Assembly (NCBI GenBank): GCA_003427395.1
Contig: BFEA01000559.1
Coordinates: 408,476 to 447,442 of the forward strand
Source of the DNA: Chara braunii
Taxonomy: Eukaryota > Streptophyta > Charophyceae > Charales > Characeae
Length of the DNA stretch: 38,967 bases
Direction of reading: 5' to 3'
Shown one piece after another: positions 10,553-22,454 of the stretch. Both the position numbers and the translations under genes were made by a program. The notes beneath the pieces are model-generated. The model searched no databases. It was not told where the DNA came from and saw only the letters and a list, made by a program, of their open reading frames with translations. How positions within the stretch are numbered: the first letter of the stretch is position 1; every line of letters begins with the position of its first letter.

Positions 10553-10765
10553 GTATGGAAGAACTCTTTGGCCTGACCATATTCTTGGAGCCATCACCTG
10601 ACCTACTCTTGCCAAACCGTTGTCTCCTACTTTTCTATGAAAGACCATGGCTCTGCAGTCCTTGCATTGCAATGGTTATATATGTGCGCAAAAAAATGAA
10701 TGTCTTCCCTGCTGCAATTAGAGCCTGGTGAGGACAAGTTTGCATTGTCACAAAGAGTTGGTTTT

Positions 10766-10902
10766 GGTGGTCCTTGCTGCTGTCGATGCGACCACTGAAA
10801 GTCTGCAGTCAGTGGTGCCAACTATGAGGCACTCGTGGTGGTTCTTGCTGCTGTCAATGACCAATGAACAACTGCAGTCAGTGGCTGCAGAGATGAGGCA
10901 AT
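10766..10902. repeat. diverged tandem duplication, period about 71 bp
   Basis: ggtggt(c/t)cttgctgctgtc begins at 10766 and 10837. Both copies continue with a gacca/accactgaa segment, ctgcagtcagtgg and atgaggca. Confidence 0.75.
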
Positions 10903-11833
10903 ACCAGGCCTAACATTTTCTCCTCGTCACATCAGTGAAGGGGTGGGCTAAGGTACTTTTAGGCCACCACTGTGCCCGGTCTGTTATGCTGTTGAAAGTG
11001 GGCACACAGGATGCACACTTTGAGTAATAATTGTTGCCCAGTCAGTGTGGGTGCACATGCGTAGTCAGGTCAGTAAAACTCATGACTAATCACCATGCGA
11101 CCTGCTTGTGCCATCCTTTCATCATTCGTGAAGTCTTGTGTGTTTGAATGGGATCCCCATTTTGCTTGAACAAAACTACGAATGGCAGGAACAGCCTCTT
11201 TTCCCCGACCTGGACTGCTGCTGGGCGTCACAAAAAAAACAAAAACCGAATTGATGCGGGTGAGGAATTTTTGTTTTTTGCTTGAAGCCTCCAGCCATTT
11301 TGGTCCAGTAGGCTGTGGCTCTGATAATGCTGCGGGTTAACCACCACCTCGGAAAATAAAAGCTGGGAGAGGGACTGGATATCTTGTTGCTATGTATGCC
11401 TTCTCTTTGATGTCAGAGAGATCTCTAGGCAGAGGTCTAAAGAGATGATGCCTTGCCATCCTTGGCTAGATCTATCATTTGGAAGTTGTCGTTTGCAAAT
11501 GATACATAGTGTGCCTCTGTCTGGCCAGCTGCATGAGCAAAGATTCAACATAGGTGATGACCGCTGTGCGAGCTTTCAGCAACCTGTTGTTGCGTGCCAC
11601 TCCATGGATGTGGGGGTGGGTGCTATATGTTTGGGCTGGCAGTTGCTCCTTTTTGTTTGAGAACTTGCAGGATGTTCTCAGCTTTGCATCTGGTTTGTGT
11701 TTGCCCCGTCTGCTCTAACGTAGGTGTGTTTGTAGAAATAGGCATAGTGCATTCATGCAGGCTCTGTGAAACAACAAATGGAACTAAGCTGTGTGTCAAG
11801 GATTACGAACTACAGTTATGATTCCCATAGCCA

Positions 11834-11926
11834 TTCACTCACTCAGTCATTCACTCACTCAGTCATTCACTCGCTCACTCACTCACTCACTCACTCACTC
11901 ACTCACTCACTCACTCACTCACTCAC
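11834..11926. repeat. (CTCA)n microsatellite
   Basis: Tetranucleotide ctca/actc repeats, starting impure (three cagtcatt or cgct interruptions) and then uninterrupted from about 11874 to 11926. Confidence 0.97.
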
Positions 11927-12787
11927 AGTTCTTTGAGCCTTAAACCACCAGACGTCCATGGCCCAATCTAATTCGCTGTGCACACCGAGACTGTGGGCAG
12001 TGCCTGTAGAGGCACGGGCGCCTCCTTGGACAATAACCTCGTTTACTCTGTACTGATCATAGCCATGCTTTGGAGGGCAATCCCTCTTGTTTCCTAAACA
12101 GGGTTATTGAGGTGCATGGTTCATATGTGCTATATTGCACTGTAAAACACAAGCAGAAAGAGGCCAAAAAAGGCAAAAAATCTGCTGATGAAGTCAGATG
12201 AACACAATCCTGTTATTTGCTTGATCGTCTTTCCGGCATTCTTCCAAGAAAGTCACAGGCAAACCTTCACGTTCCGTTCAGTCACACAGTCGAGGGGAAC
12301 CATGCGTAATGATCTCTTTCTTTGCTAGTGGCAGAAAAAAGTATTATTTTAATTTTTATTTTGTCATCGATGATGTCAGATTTTTCAACATCACCATAAT
12401 GACTATGGACCGTCTGCCTGGGCATCTCAAATGGCATCTCAAATATCATCCAGTGTATGTGCTCACTGTATGTTGGGCCAGGTGAAACTGACACAAGGCC
12501 ATGTGATTCAGTACTGTTGGCCTATTTTCTTAAATTTCGGAGGAAGGGGGTGATGGGGCTATACTGAGCGAGAAAACAGGTGCTCCACTAAAAAAATTCT
12601 GCTTTCTGTGGTGTGGGAGTTTAATACTGAGGCAAGTACTTACCGCCATCTCGTCACCGATGTCCAGAAGCATTTTGCAGCAGTGTAATGTGGATTCTTC
12701 TCCTTAATGGGGTCTACGTAATACTTAACATCCGTAAGCTTAATAGTGTAGGAAGATTCAGCATGACTAAAACTGCAACATAGCCTC

Positions 12788-12837
12788 TTTTATTGGATCT
12801 CCTATGTTGGCTTTTTATTGGATCTCCTATGTTGGCT
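12788..12837. repeat. tandem repeat, period 25 bp, two copies
   Basis: ttttattggatctcctatgt followed by tggc occurs at 12788 and 12813 without change. Confidence 0.9.
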
Positions 12838-13394
12838 GGTCGTTGGGTTGTGGAAACCCACAATGGTGTAACAAGTTATCAGCAGCAGCATGTTACTGTC
12901 TGAAACAAGTGATGTTATGGCGACCTTTTCTGACAAGGGCAGGCATAACATAACAGTGGCAGCTGATACAGGCTCATAGAGCTCCATATGTCCCTGATTT
13001 CAGTAGCTGTGCATTCAGGAAAGCTGTTTTCTGAGTGTGCTGTATGTAGGAACATCTTTGTGATTCATGTTCCCTCAGATAGCCCTTCAAAGGCGGGATG
13101 TGAAGGATACAGTCGCTCACACGACCACTACAGGTGCTGGGGTCATTTCCGAGCTTGGGATGGACTTGCTTCAGAGCTCCCTTGCCATCCTTTTAGGTTA
13201 TATTTGATGGTCTGTATGTGGGTTTTAATTTTGAATTGGGCATCGAGGGGTGACCATTGCCCGCTGGGCAATCCTGATTGCACGTGAAATTGAACTAGTG
13301 ATGTCGGTTGGATGCCTTAGCCACTTCAACAGTGACATGTTGTTGAAGAGTGGATCCACACCAGTCATACAATCGTTATGGGTGCAGTAATGAA

Positions 13395-13398
<4 letters not shown>

Positions 13399-13457
<59 letters not shown>
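13399..13457. repeat. (CT)n microsatellite
   Basis: About 58 bases of uninterrupted CT dinucleotides. Confidence 0.98.
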
Positions 13458-13459
<2 letters not shown>

Positions 13460-14292
13460 GCTATCTTAAGATCACACGTGCGCACAACACATATGAGGCA
13501 AACTCCTTACGTTCCTGCAAGAGCCTCTGCTATGTGACACTGTGTCACATCAATTGGACAAATACATCCTTTTACACCATAGGATCAATATGACAAGCAC
13601 AAAGTGGTCTGCGATTCTCACCAGAACTTGGAAGAGCGCTTAGATCGCCGTGCAAAACTTTCCATAGTTAATTTCCTTACCAGCACTTGAAAGCAAATCT
13701 CAGCATAACCTGCTGCTTGACATGGTTCTGATGGCCTGATCAACCTTGAATATTGGCCTTTTGATGGGCCATCAGGTGCATCAAGAGGAGGTTCTTGGTG
13801 AGGCCTAAGCCATTGTGTGGCACTGAAACCCACAGATTCTGCATTTGGATGTTTGAAAATTGCAGAAGAAAGTTATGTGGCAGAACACAAGCTGCTAGGC
13901 TTCACTATTTTGCACTTTGACATTCTTGGCGAAGCTGCAATAGACCTACTGGTCCTATTATAGTCTGGTCCGACATGATCCCGACATCAGGCACTTTGTG
14001 AATGATCAGGAGGAAATTTGGGCCTTTTTTTCATCTGGTGCACCTGACGGCCATGATGTGCATGAATGGCAAGTGTTGTCAGTCATCACACACTGAGTCA
14101 CAATTTCAAACAGTGTTTTTGAAAACACAGGCAGAGCCATCATGCCTTTATAAGGGAGTCACCATTCATTCAGGATATTGGGGGCTCCACTTGTTTATTT
14201 TTTTTTGTTGGGGAAGGGGTGGGGGGGTGGGGGCACGGCAGGGGACGGACAGCACAGTGCTCTGTGTGTCATAGGATTTGAAGTCATGAGCT

Positions 14293-14919
14293 GTTTATCA
14301 GCAGATAGTGGTGTGTGCCCTTCAGGATGGGAGCTGGTGACCTCTTTGTCAAGAGCTGTAACTCGTGGCCTGTTCATCAACAGTTACACATGTATCATCC
14401 AGGATTCGATTACACAGCCGGTTTATCAACAGATACATGTGTATCATCCAGGATTTGATCTCGTGAGGGCTCTCCCAAAACCACAGTCCTGAGTGACCTG
14501 ATCTTGACTTTGAAGGGAGAGATACGGTAACAAGGAGTTTTCTGCCTGGCTACGCTCGCAGCAAGGTTGGGCGAGGCATAGGCATTTTCTTTTGGTTATT
14601 TGTATACCTTGCTCGCAACGGAAAGAGCTGTAACTCATGACCTGTTCATCAACAGTTACATGTTTGCAGGAACTTTGTACCATTCAGGATTTGATTTGAC
14701 AGGTGGTCTATCAACAGATACACGTGGATCATCCGGGATTTGATCTCAGTAGGGCTCTCCCAAAACCACAGTTTGTCCTGAGTGACGCGATCTTGACTTC
14801 GCCTGGGTACGCTCGCAGCAAGGTTGGGCAAGGCATAGGCGTTTTCTTTTTGTTATTCATATAGCTTGCTTGCAACGGAAAGAGAAAAGTGATAAGGTCC
14901 TCAGGGGGGAGGGGGAGAC

Positions 14920-14965
<46 letters not shown>

Positions 14966-15255
14966 CAGTAACGAGTTTTCTGCCAGGCTACGGTCGCAGC
15001 AAGGTCAAGAGAGGCATCCAAGGAGGATCATCTTTTCGTAGTTTAAATGGTGTGCTTGCAACCAAAGACAAAAATAATCACATCGTCAGGGAAACGGAGG
15101 GAGAGAGAGAGAGAGAGTACACAGTAACCGAGTTTTCTGCCAGGCTACGGTCGCAGCAAAGTCGAGAGAGGCATACAGGGAGGATCATCTTTTTGTAGTT
15201 TAAAATTTAAATGGTGTGCTTGCAACGAAAGAGAAAAATGATCACATCGGTAGGG

Positions 15256-15307
<52 letters not shown>

Positions 15308-15467
15308 TAAGTTCGCAGAAAGGTTGAGAGAGGCATCCAAGTAGCATGTTGTTTTTGTTATTTGAATGGTATGCTTGCAATGGAAAGAGAAAAGTCACAC
15401 ACACACACCCACACACACACACACACACACACAGAGGGGGAGAGAGAGAGAGAGAGAGAGAGAGAGT
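14293..15467. repeat. compound tandem array, five copies of a module with GA tracts
   Basis: Core phrase gttttctgcc(a/t)ggctac or its remains, then a cgcagcaaggt phrase, (g)aggcat, a t-rich stretch and tgcttgcaa(c)-gaaagagaaaa, occurs five times (about 14538, 14800, 14965, 15130, 15310). In copies 2 to 5 it is followed by a GA tract (14924-14961, 15101-15117, 15261-15305, 15440-15466), the last preceded by a CA tract (15396-15433). The first two copies carry an extra upstream part (about 14352 and 14630: gagctgtaactc, gttcatcaacagttaca, tatcaacagatac, atcatcc(a/g)ggatttgatct, gggctctcccaaaaccacag). That upstream part itself holds internal duplicates of about 50 bp. Confidence 0.85.
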
Positions 15468-17635
15468 TCATTTTCTGGGGCACATTGGGACAGGAAAGAA
15501 TGGCAAAGGCCAGTTGTGGAAGTTTTCCTGGGGCAATTGCTCCACATGTGGTCGTGACAAGTTCGGGAAGGCTGACCATCCTGAGTTTGTTTTGGCCATG
15601 TGTGGCGTGCCGCATGTGGCCTGAGAGACTTTTGGAAGGACCTCTACTAAACGTCTGGAGCTGCTTGACTTTTGAGTCGGGCCATTGAGCTCCGACTTGG
15701 CATTTGTGCCTTGACTACAGAACAGGCCTCACAGTAGTGCCCTGACCACCTGCACACACGTCCGCTATCACCTCGGTACTGGAGATCTACTTTTCCCTTC
15801 AGGTGGTGGTGGTATAATAATGTGGTAAGGGAGGGGTAGGAACATTCCTAGAGCGGCATTTGATAGAACCATCTACTGCAGCAGCATGTTAGCCCTACAG
15901 TAGATGCCAAATGGACTACATGCTGAAAGATTTGATTGGTCTTATTCCATTGGAGTTTGAAAGATATACATTTGCACAGACTACATGCTGGCAAGGGGCC
16001 CTACAGTAGATGCTACATGAACAGGGAGCGGAAATCACTAGCATAAAGAGTGCCAAGTGGGTGCAAAGAAAATGCTTGGAAAACGGAATCTCTATCTAGA
16101 TTCCTACAAATTGGACCTTGATGAGGATTGGCCTCAGGTCATGTTTACCAAGTAATGAAATGATGGAGAACATGGCAAATGCCAAACAGTTGGGGTTGAT
16201 ATTTCTTACCTGTCAAGCTGGTGGTTCCTACTATTTTCCACAAAGAACATGAAAAGAAAACTAGTGTCCCCAGGCTCCACAGGAAACTGGCAATCTTAAG
16301 GACACACAGACATCGCTCTGGTGCGTGGTCCCAGGAAGTGATTGTGGTGTAGTCCATGTAGTCTTGATTTCTAGACCATGGCTCTTACCAGTAGTCCTGT
16401 ATGCATCGCTGGTGCGAAATAAAATTAAAATGGAAGTATGTGGCGCATGTGCTTCTTGCCATGCCCGTTTTTCTTTGGCATCACCGTGGTGTGGAACACG
16501 TGCTCTGCTAGCCCAGTTGCATATGTTGGAAAATAGGGAGTGCTGTTTGTTTTGCAGCACGGTGCCAAAAAGAATTGTATATTTTTGGAGAGGCCTGAAT
16601 GGCCCTGTGGGTTGCCATTTCTTAGATGGCAAGAGTGGGTCCATAGGACCTGTCAGCGCACGACCCCAGCCTAGTAGAAATTTGTTCGTTGCCTACTCTT
16701 AAAATTTCACGGTTCGGGCATACTGGACCACAATGGCTGGCGGCACCAGCCGGAAAAGAGAGGAAGTGTGCCACTGGTGGTTCGGAAAAGCTTGGCGCAC
16801 AGTGCAGCACCTCCAGGACAGTGTGTACTGCTGGTCCAAGAAATCAGGGATCAGCTCTGTGGTGCTACACACTTCACGAAAAGGACTACTAGTGTGAAAC
16901 CACAAGAGAAAAAGGCAGTGAAGATGAAGACTGGTGCCAAGGTGTTACTATTGCCGCATTGGTGCGCGCAACAAGCAGGTTGTTAAAAGGAGGAAGAGGC
17001 GGCAGCAGTAAAAGGGGTGGTCTTTTGAAGTGTGTGACATGGTGGTTTGATAACCAGAGGAGTATGCGTGGACAACATTTTTTGCCGCTCATGGCATTAT
17101 GATTTACAGCCAGAGGAGGAGGAGGAAGAGGAGGACAGAGGGATCGAATGGCGCCATTCACATTCCTGTTTCATGGAAGGCCACAATTGGCAGATTGGTT
17201 AAAAACAGCAGTCCAACATGCTGTTACTGTTCATCGAATTTGTGTGAGAATGGAGCAAACAGCAGTGAGAAGGTTGGTGAGCCCATAAAAAGGAGTTATC
17301 GTCGAACAAAGTGGAAATGATTAATCAAAGGGTCATGCGCGATAAAACTGGAAGATAGACGTTGCCAAAAAAAGAACCTACCAAACTGAATTATTTTTTT
17401 TTCATTTGTTGGTTCTTTTTTTCCGTTGTTGCTGTTTTTCTTGTTTGTGTGTGGCCAAACCACCCTGCCAGCTCAGCAGGGTGGACTAAAGATGATCCGG
17501 CACCTGAACTCCACTGCAGAACACAACACAAAACGTATCTGGACACCTTCTGGGTACAACATATCTACACAGTAACCTTGTGTTTGCTGTTTTTTTGTTT
17601 TTCTTTTGTTCTGTTTTATTTTTGTTTTTCTGTTT
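15468..17635. other. non-coding stretch next to the retrotransposon
   Basis: No supported gene. ccctacagtagatgc recurs at about 15891 and 16000. A perfect 9-bp stem with a 7-base loop (ccaccctgc/gcagggtgg) lies at about 17460-17484. Frames of up to about 125 codons at 16261-16702 overlap on opposite strands with no recognisable motif. Confidence 0.4.
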
Positions 17636-18660
17636 TGCAAGGAATATGAGTGTGAGCGATATACATAAAACCAAGTTGCGAAATCACACAGCTGAGCAAG
17701 TAGTTGTGTCCCAAGCAGTGAGTACAAATGCACCGAGAAAACCATCCATATAGAGCAATACAATGAAGTAATGAGCCAACCATCCATATAGAGCAATACA
17801 ATGAAGTAATGAGCCAATGTCCAAGCCCGTAGGCCACACCAACACAGTATCCAAAGTCGCTCTCTCCTGTCTGGCGCTCAGCGCCCAGCCTACTCTACCT
17901 GACTAGCCTACCTACAGCCGGTTCACGCAACAGGATCACTTCGACTCTCGAAGACTACTGTACATGACTGCCAACACCATCGCCAGCCTCTCTTGATGTA
18001 CCAAGTATGTATCTCGTCACCCTCAATCAGACCTTTGATTACCCCACACAGCGCCTCCTTCCCTGAAGACCACCCGATCATCTGCTGTACCCCCAGGCGC
18101 CCAGCAGCCCGGCTATGGCTGCCAGCGCCTCGCTGCCCTGCAGCGCCCCACCTCACCTCTCGCGCCCTGTCAGCGCCCTTGGCACCAGCGCAGCATCAAG
18201 CGAGAGCGCAGCAGCACTTCCGCATTGCCAGCGCTGGCCAGAATGCCTGGCATGGGCTGCTCTCTTCCTTTTGTGGAAGCGGCAGCCTCCTGGATGCTGC
18301 GTCTGGCCTGGCTGGCCAGTAGCTTCCGGTTGGGCCTCAGACCCTGTGCCCAGGCCCAAAACTTACAGTTGAGGGCCTGGGCCCTTTTCAGTTGGGCACG
18401 GCCTGGCCGTTTGCTGTATCTGGGCAGGGCCCCCAGGTAGATGCGTCGGCAGTACTGCTTTTCCCAAAGCCGACAGCCTGCTTCTCAATGTATCGGCCTT
18501 GCTTTGTGTGTATGTGCCCAGGCGCAACTTTCGTGGCCTGGGCCAACTGTACGACGCAGCTTAGTGAAGCTCGTGCGTTTCACTCAACCAACTGACGCGC
18601 TGGGAGAGCCTGAATACCCACATATGGAAATGCCGAATTTTGGCCTGTGACGAATATTCA
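17636..18660 (-). repeat. 3' LTR of the minus-strand Gypsy element
   Basis: Homologous throughout to 25567-26494. On the + strand it starts tgcaaggaatatgag and ends gacgaatattca, so on the coding strand the LTR begins TGAATATTCG and ends CCTTGCA, with the usual TG...CA borders. It is about 1,025 bp, some 97 bp longer than the other LTR. Part of the excess is a 38-bp tandem duplication (accatccatatagagcaata.., 17741-17778 and 17779-17816) that is single in the other copy. Confidence 0.88.
17741..17816. repeat. 38-bp tandem duplication private to one LTR
   Basis: Two identical units at 17741-17778 and 17779-17816; the partner LTR has one (about 25653-25690). It arose after insertion or distinguishes two parent copies. 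Confidence 0.9.
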
Positions 18661-18662
18661 GG

Positions 18663-18675
18663 CCCGCCTTCACTT
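18663..18675 (-). promoter_or_regulatory. polypurine-tract-like site
   Basis: On the coding strand aagtgaaggcggg lies two bases before the 3' LTR, where the plus-strand DNA primer is normally cut. It has one T and is short, so it may be decayed. The same phrase precedes the LTR fragment at 6333. Confidence 0.45.
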
Positions 18676-18795
18676 AGGGTGGGCACTTGGCTTGCCGGGG
18701 GCCTTAGCCCAGAACATACAATGTCTGATAGGGCCCCTTGAGGACTTATTCCTCAAATTCCATCCCCCTTAGCTTTGAAAGTCCGCTGAGATGCT

Positions 18796-19186
18796 TCATG
18801 CTGGAGCCTTCCCCTTCAGTCTCTTCTCATAATCTGCCACGATCTGAGGAGCTGTCTTAATAAGTTCCTCCCTTGAAATCCATCGATCTTCCTTCGGATC
18901 CGTATGATGCCTGAAATGAACTTTGTACTCCCTTGCAGGTTTTGGAGGTCTTCCCCTGTCAGTTGGCTTGGGAACAGGCGTGTTCTCTGTGATCCAAAAT
19001 GTCGTCGACGTCCACGTGGCCGTCCATGGTTGGGGGCAGCATAGATCTCCGTGATGGGAATTGTGCTGTCTCAGCAAAAGGTGCAAGCTTGGAGGCGTGA
19101 AAAACAGGGTAAGTGCGTAAGTGACCAGGGATACGAATGACGTACGAGGGACCATCCAAATCATTCCCCACAATGTCCAGGACTTC
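18796..19186 (-). pseudogene. integrase C-terminal region with chromodomain-like end
   Basis: Continues the integrase reading. GPSYVIRIPGHLRTYPVFHA and SKLAPF match the Gypsy integrase C-terminal GPF/Y-like region; then VDVDDILDHRE, typical of the start of a retrotransposon chromodomain, falls in one frame. A frameshift near 18965 puts the rest, EYKVHFRHHTDPKEDRWISR and EELIKTAPQIVADYEKRL, in another. In intact chromoviruses this domain binds histone tails and guides integration into heterochromatin. The aromatic cage cannot be confirmed here. It ends at a stop near 18796, before the polypurine tract. Confidence 0.7.
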
Positions 19187-20090
19187 CTAGGGTCCGAAAT
19201 ATTGAGGCATTAGTTTCCTAGAGATGCCGAACTCCTGTCCCATCTCACTAGCCTTGACCCAGACACATTCCCCTACTTGAAATGTGGACTGTCGGCGACG
19301 CTTGTTCTCAGCAGCAATCATGACTCCTTGAGATTTCTTGATGTGTTCAACAGTCTGCTGCAACAGTTTCTCATACTGGACACCATATTCAATGGTTCCA
19401 GAAGTTGCAACAGTTCGGTTTTCAGGCAGGAGGAAGTCTAGAGCAGATCTAGGCTTCCACCCCAGATGCAGTTGATTAGGACTGATGTCGGTGGTGCTGT
19501 GTACTGAGTTATTGTACAGGCTGGCGATGAGAGGTAATTTCTCATCCCAGTCATCCTGGCTGGGCTTGATGTAATGCCTCAACAAATGTTACACCACTCG
19601 GTTCATCTGTTCGGCCTGCCCATTTGCTTCGGGGTGATTCCCATAAGTCATCTGAACCTGGCTGCCCATCTGTTCAGCGGCCTTCTTCCACATCTCGCTT
19701 GTGAAACGTAAATCTCTAACACTAGCGATCGTTTTCGGAAGTCCAAAGTCACGCACCTAGTTGTCCAGGAACAACTTGATGACGTGCTCAGTCCTGGCAG
19801 TTTTTGGCATGGCGATTAGTCTAGCGTACCTAGTAAACCTATCCACTATGACGAAGATGTGCCTCTTGCCATTCTTGCTGGTCACGAGGGTGTCCATGAA
19901 GTCCATGGAGATGCCCTGGACCAGCAGGAATGGGTAGAGGCTCGAGTAACCCAAGCGGAGCTCGAGTTCGCGGCTTGTCCCGCTAACAGACGTGACAGGT
20001 CTGTATGTACTTCTTTGCATCGTCCAACATGTTAGGCCACCAAAATCGCTGTACTAAGTTAGCACTAGTCTTCTTATAGGCGAAATGTCC
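19187..20090 (-). pseudogene. integrase domain of the Gypsy element, interrupted
   Basis: Starts in the shifted frame with HDATGHFAYKKT (the HHCC zinc-binding part), then ISMDFMDTLVTSKNGKRHIF (first catalytic Asp) and VDRFTRYARLIAMPK. An in-frame TAG follows at about 19757. The next block, where the family has S-D-R-D-x-R-F-T-S, reads SVRDLRFTSEMW, so the second catalytic Asp codon is GTT (Val) at 19718-19720. EANGQAEQMNR carries the Glu. A stop at about 19586 precedes HLLRHYIKPSQDDWDEKLPL and the conserved ISPNQLHLGWKPRSALD. Integrase normally inserts the cDNA into the host genome; this copy cannot. Confidence 0.88.
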
Positions 20091-20914
20091 CGTTGCGTCA
20101 TGGCACCTCCTAAAAACAAACTACGCAAATCTTCCCTAGATGGAACAACTAATCTCTTAAACCCTGCCTTCTCAAGAAAGAGCAACCCATCCACCATCAC
20201 AATTTCATCAGTGGTGGCCTTGTCTTTAGCCTGTAGTTTGTTGATGATGTCCATCGTGATGGGATCTTCCTTGTAGGCTTCCTCCAAAGATCGAGTTACA
20301 TCTTCAGATAAGCCAAACTCAGAAATCAGCGCACCCAGGTAATCTGCCCGTCTAGAGAATGCATCTGCAACCTTGTTGTACTCTCCCTTCACATAGTCTA
20401 GTTTGAAGTCATACTGATCTATGACTTCAATCCAGCGTTTGAGTGCATCGGAAAGAACTGGATGCGTCTTGATCCACTTGAGGGTCTGGTGGTCAGTTCT
20501 CAAATAAAAGAACCTTCCTAATAGATAGTGCCTCCAATGGACAAGTGCCTTGTAGAGAGCATAGAGTTCCCTCTCGTAGGTTGACTTTGCGAACTTCTTT
20601 GATGGCATCTTTATGCTCATGTACTCGACGGGTCTCAACTTTTTCCCTTCCTGCTGAGCCAACACTGCGCCAATGTCGTATTGGCTTGCATCAGTGGTTA
20701 CAACAAATGGCCTTTGCGGGTCGGGTACCATGAGAACCTCATGGTGCGTGAGAGCATGCTTCAAATGCTTAAAAGCTGCCTCACACTCGTCGGTCCCGTC
20801 CCATGGTGTGTCAAGTCGAGTTAGATCAGTCAAGGGAGATGTGATTGTGCTATAGTTCTTTATGAAGTTGCCGTAATAACCACACATTCCCAAGAATGAT
20901 CTAACCTCAGTCAC
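20054..20914 (-). pseudogene. RT connection and RNase H domain of the Gypsy element
   Basis: One 286-codon frame. EVRSFLGMCGYYGNFIKNYS is the start of the region after the RT palm. RPFVVTTDASQYDIGAVLAQ is the first RNase H acidic motif, and KSTYERELYALYKALVHWRH and LRTDHQTLKWI follow, with DAFSRR at the end. RLVVPSREDLR begins the integrase N-terminus, and the frame is then lost at GGAMTQRD (about 20085), where the zinc-binding motif continues in another frame. RNase H removes the RNA template during reverse transcription. This is the best preserved part of the element. Confidence 0.92.
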
Positions 20915-21650
20915 AGGTTGGGGTCGTGGCTAGTAATGCTAGCCACTTTTGCATCTTCGGGCCTAATACCATTCGCGGATACTTCATGACCCAAGTACAA
21001 GATTCGAGTGCAACCGAACTCGCATTTCTCTGCGTTTATCTTATACTTGTGTTGCCGGAGGAGTGAAAGTACTTTGTCTACATGTTGAGCATGCTCCTCG
21101 ACAGTTCTACTAAAGATAAGTATATCGTCGAGGTACCGACAACAAACTTATCTAAGTAGTCGTGGAAGATCCTATTCATGGCGTGTTGGAATGTACCCGG
21201 CGCATTGCAAAGACCAAAGGGCATCACTACAAACTCATACAGACCGTACCTGGTTTGAAACGCAATTTTGTGTTGGTCCTCTGGTCTTCTGGCAATCTGA
21301 TGGTAGCCGGATTTTAAGTTTATCTTTATATAGTACTTACATCCCTGCACCCTATCCAATAGGTTGTCGATGCGTGGTAGAGGCTCTGCGTGCTTAACGG
21401 TGATTGAGGCCTGTATAATCAATGCACATCCTTAGTGTTCCCTCTTTCTTTGGAACAAAAAGAACTGGTGAGCCAAAAGGGAAAGTGCTAGGTTGTATCC
21501 AACCCTTTTCTGTGAGCTCTTTCGGTTGCCGACGAAGCTCGTCCAACTCGGCCGGAGCCATTCTATAGATTCTCCCTTTAGGTGTCTTGCTACCTGGGAT
21601 GATCTCTATGGCATGGACAACCTCCCTGTCTACGACTCTTGAGGGCTCCT
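20915..21650 (-). pseudogene. reverse transcriptase domain of the Gypsy element, frameshifted
   Basis: Motifs in order on the minus strand: RMAPAELDELRRQ and SPVLFVPKKEGTLRMCIDY (about 21580-21410), a frameshift, PRIDNLLDRVQGCKYYIKIN and LKSGYHQI, then YGLYEFVVMPFGLCNAPGTF. A further one-base shift follows, so the YLDD catalytic motif (codons at 21124-21135) lies in a different frame from the preceding block. After it come lleHxxHVxxVLxxL-like and KCEFG blocks and another break before 20914. RT makes cDNA from the element RNA; the enzyme is inactivated here. Confidence 0.9.
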
Positions 21651-21659
21651 CGAACGATG

Positions 21660-22386
21660 GTCTCTATCTCTGGGGCTGTTTTAACGACATCCCTTTTTGC
21701 TGAGACATAGAGTACATTCCTTCCTCTTGGTTCTGTTTGTAATAATTAAGTACATTCCTTCCTTTTGGTTCTGTTTATAATAATTATAGAAAGTTGATGC
21801 GCATAAGCACCCGTAGGAGTCTATTAACCTACTAGCTTTGTACTTGGCCAGTCTCACGGTCCTCCCACTAGGCAACTCGTGCTTCAACACCTTGTCCCAG
21901 TCAAACCGGGGCTTGGCAACCTCGAGGTAGTACATGCCCAATAACATGTCAAAGGGCAACTCGTCGCTCACCAGGAATGGTATTTTATGATTAATCTCTC
22001 CCCCTGGGTAGGAGAGTGCACACTACATCTTTAAGGTAGTCCTCCACCGTCATGTGCTCTTTGTTGGCCAAAGTAGATGCTACTGGTCTACTAAGGCGCT
22101 GCACCCGGTCCTCTAGGCACAGTCTGTCAACGCAGTCGCGACTTACGAAGTTCCACGTGGAGCCAATGTCTACGAAGACGCCGCACAAGCGACCACCCAC
22201 ATCAACTTCCACAACGAAGTGCTCCCCTCTAGGACCTCTACTCAGTGCCACCCAAGGCTCACGAGGGTCCCTTGCCGACCACTGACCTTGAAGGTCCTCT
22301 AAGGCTTCAGACACATTCAACGTACAGAGTATGGTTGGGTCTGGATGCGTCTGCGAGGTGACTAAGGAGTCAATAGCTTTGGCCAA
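21660..22386 (-). pseudogene. aspartic protease region of the Gypsy element
   Basis: GEHFVVEVDVGGRLCGVFVD leads into DIGSTWNFVSRDCVDRL, the position of the retropepsin active site, normally D-[ST]-G-A/S. Here it reads D-I-G-S. RPVASTLANKEHMTVEDYL and, after a break near 21980, LPFDMLLGMYYLEVAKPRFD and W follow, matching the flap and the ILGxDWL end of Gypsy proteases. Two direct copies of a short segment around aattaagtacattccttcc (about 21712 and 21748) sit at the 3' side. The protease would cut the Gag-Pol precursor. Confidence 0.8.
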
Positions 22387-22454
22387 CTCTTGAACCGGGG
22401 AGGGTACATCACCCGATTCAACGAGAGTAGAAGCAACTACATCTTCTACCGACC

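Larger units (their letters stand above)
10553..14292. other. non-coding stretch, intron or intergenic
   Basis: No exon that I can support. A basic string (KEAKKGKKSADEV) can be read after a possible acceptor near 12159, but its phase does not fit the exon ending at 10552. Local repeats and microsatellites are listed separately. Confidence 0.4.

Noticed and set aside
12150-12200. Last exon of the GTE-like gene (KEAKKGKKSADEV)
   Set aside because: The acceptor phase does not match the donor at 10553, and the string is short and low-complexity.
14293-15467. Possible CRISPR-like array
   Set aside because: Units are long, diverged and contain microsatellites; no short repeat with unique spacers and no cas genes.
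16261-16702. 125- and 127-codon frames on opposite strands
   Set aside because: Mutually overlapping, no motif, no splice or repeat support.
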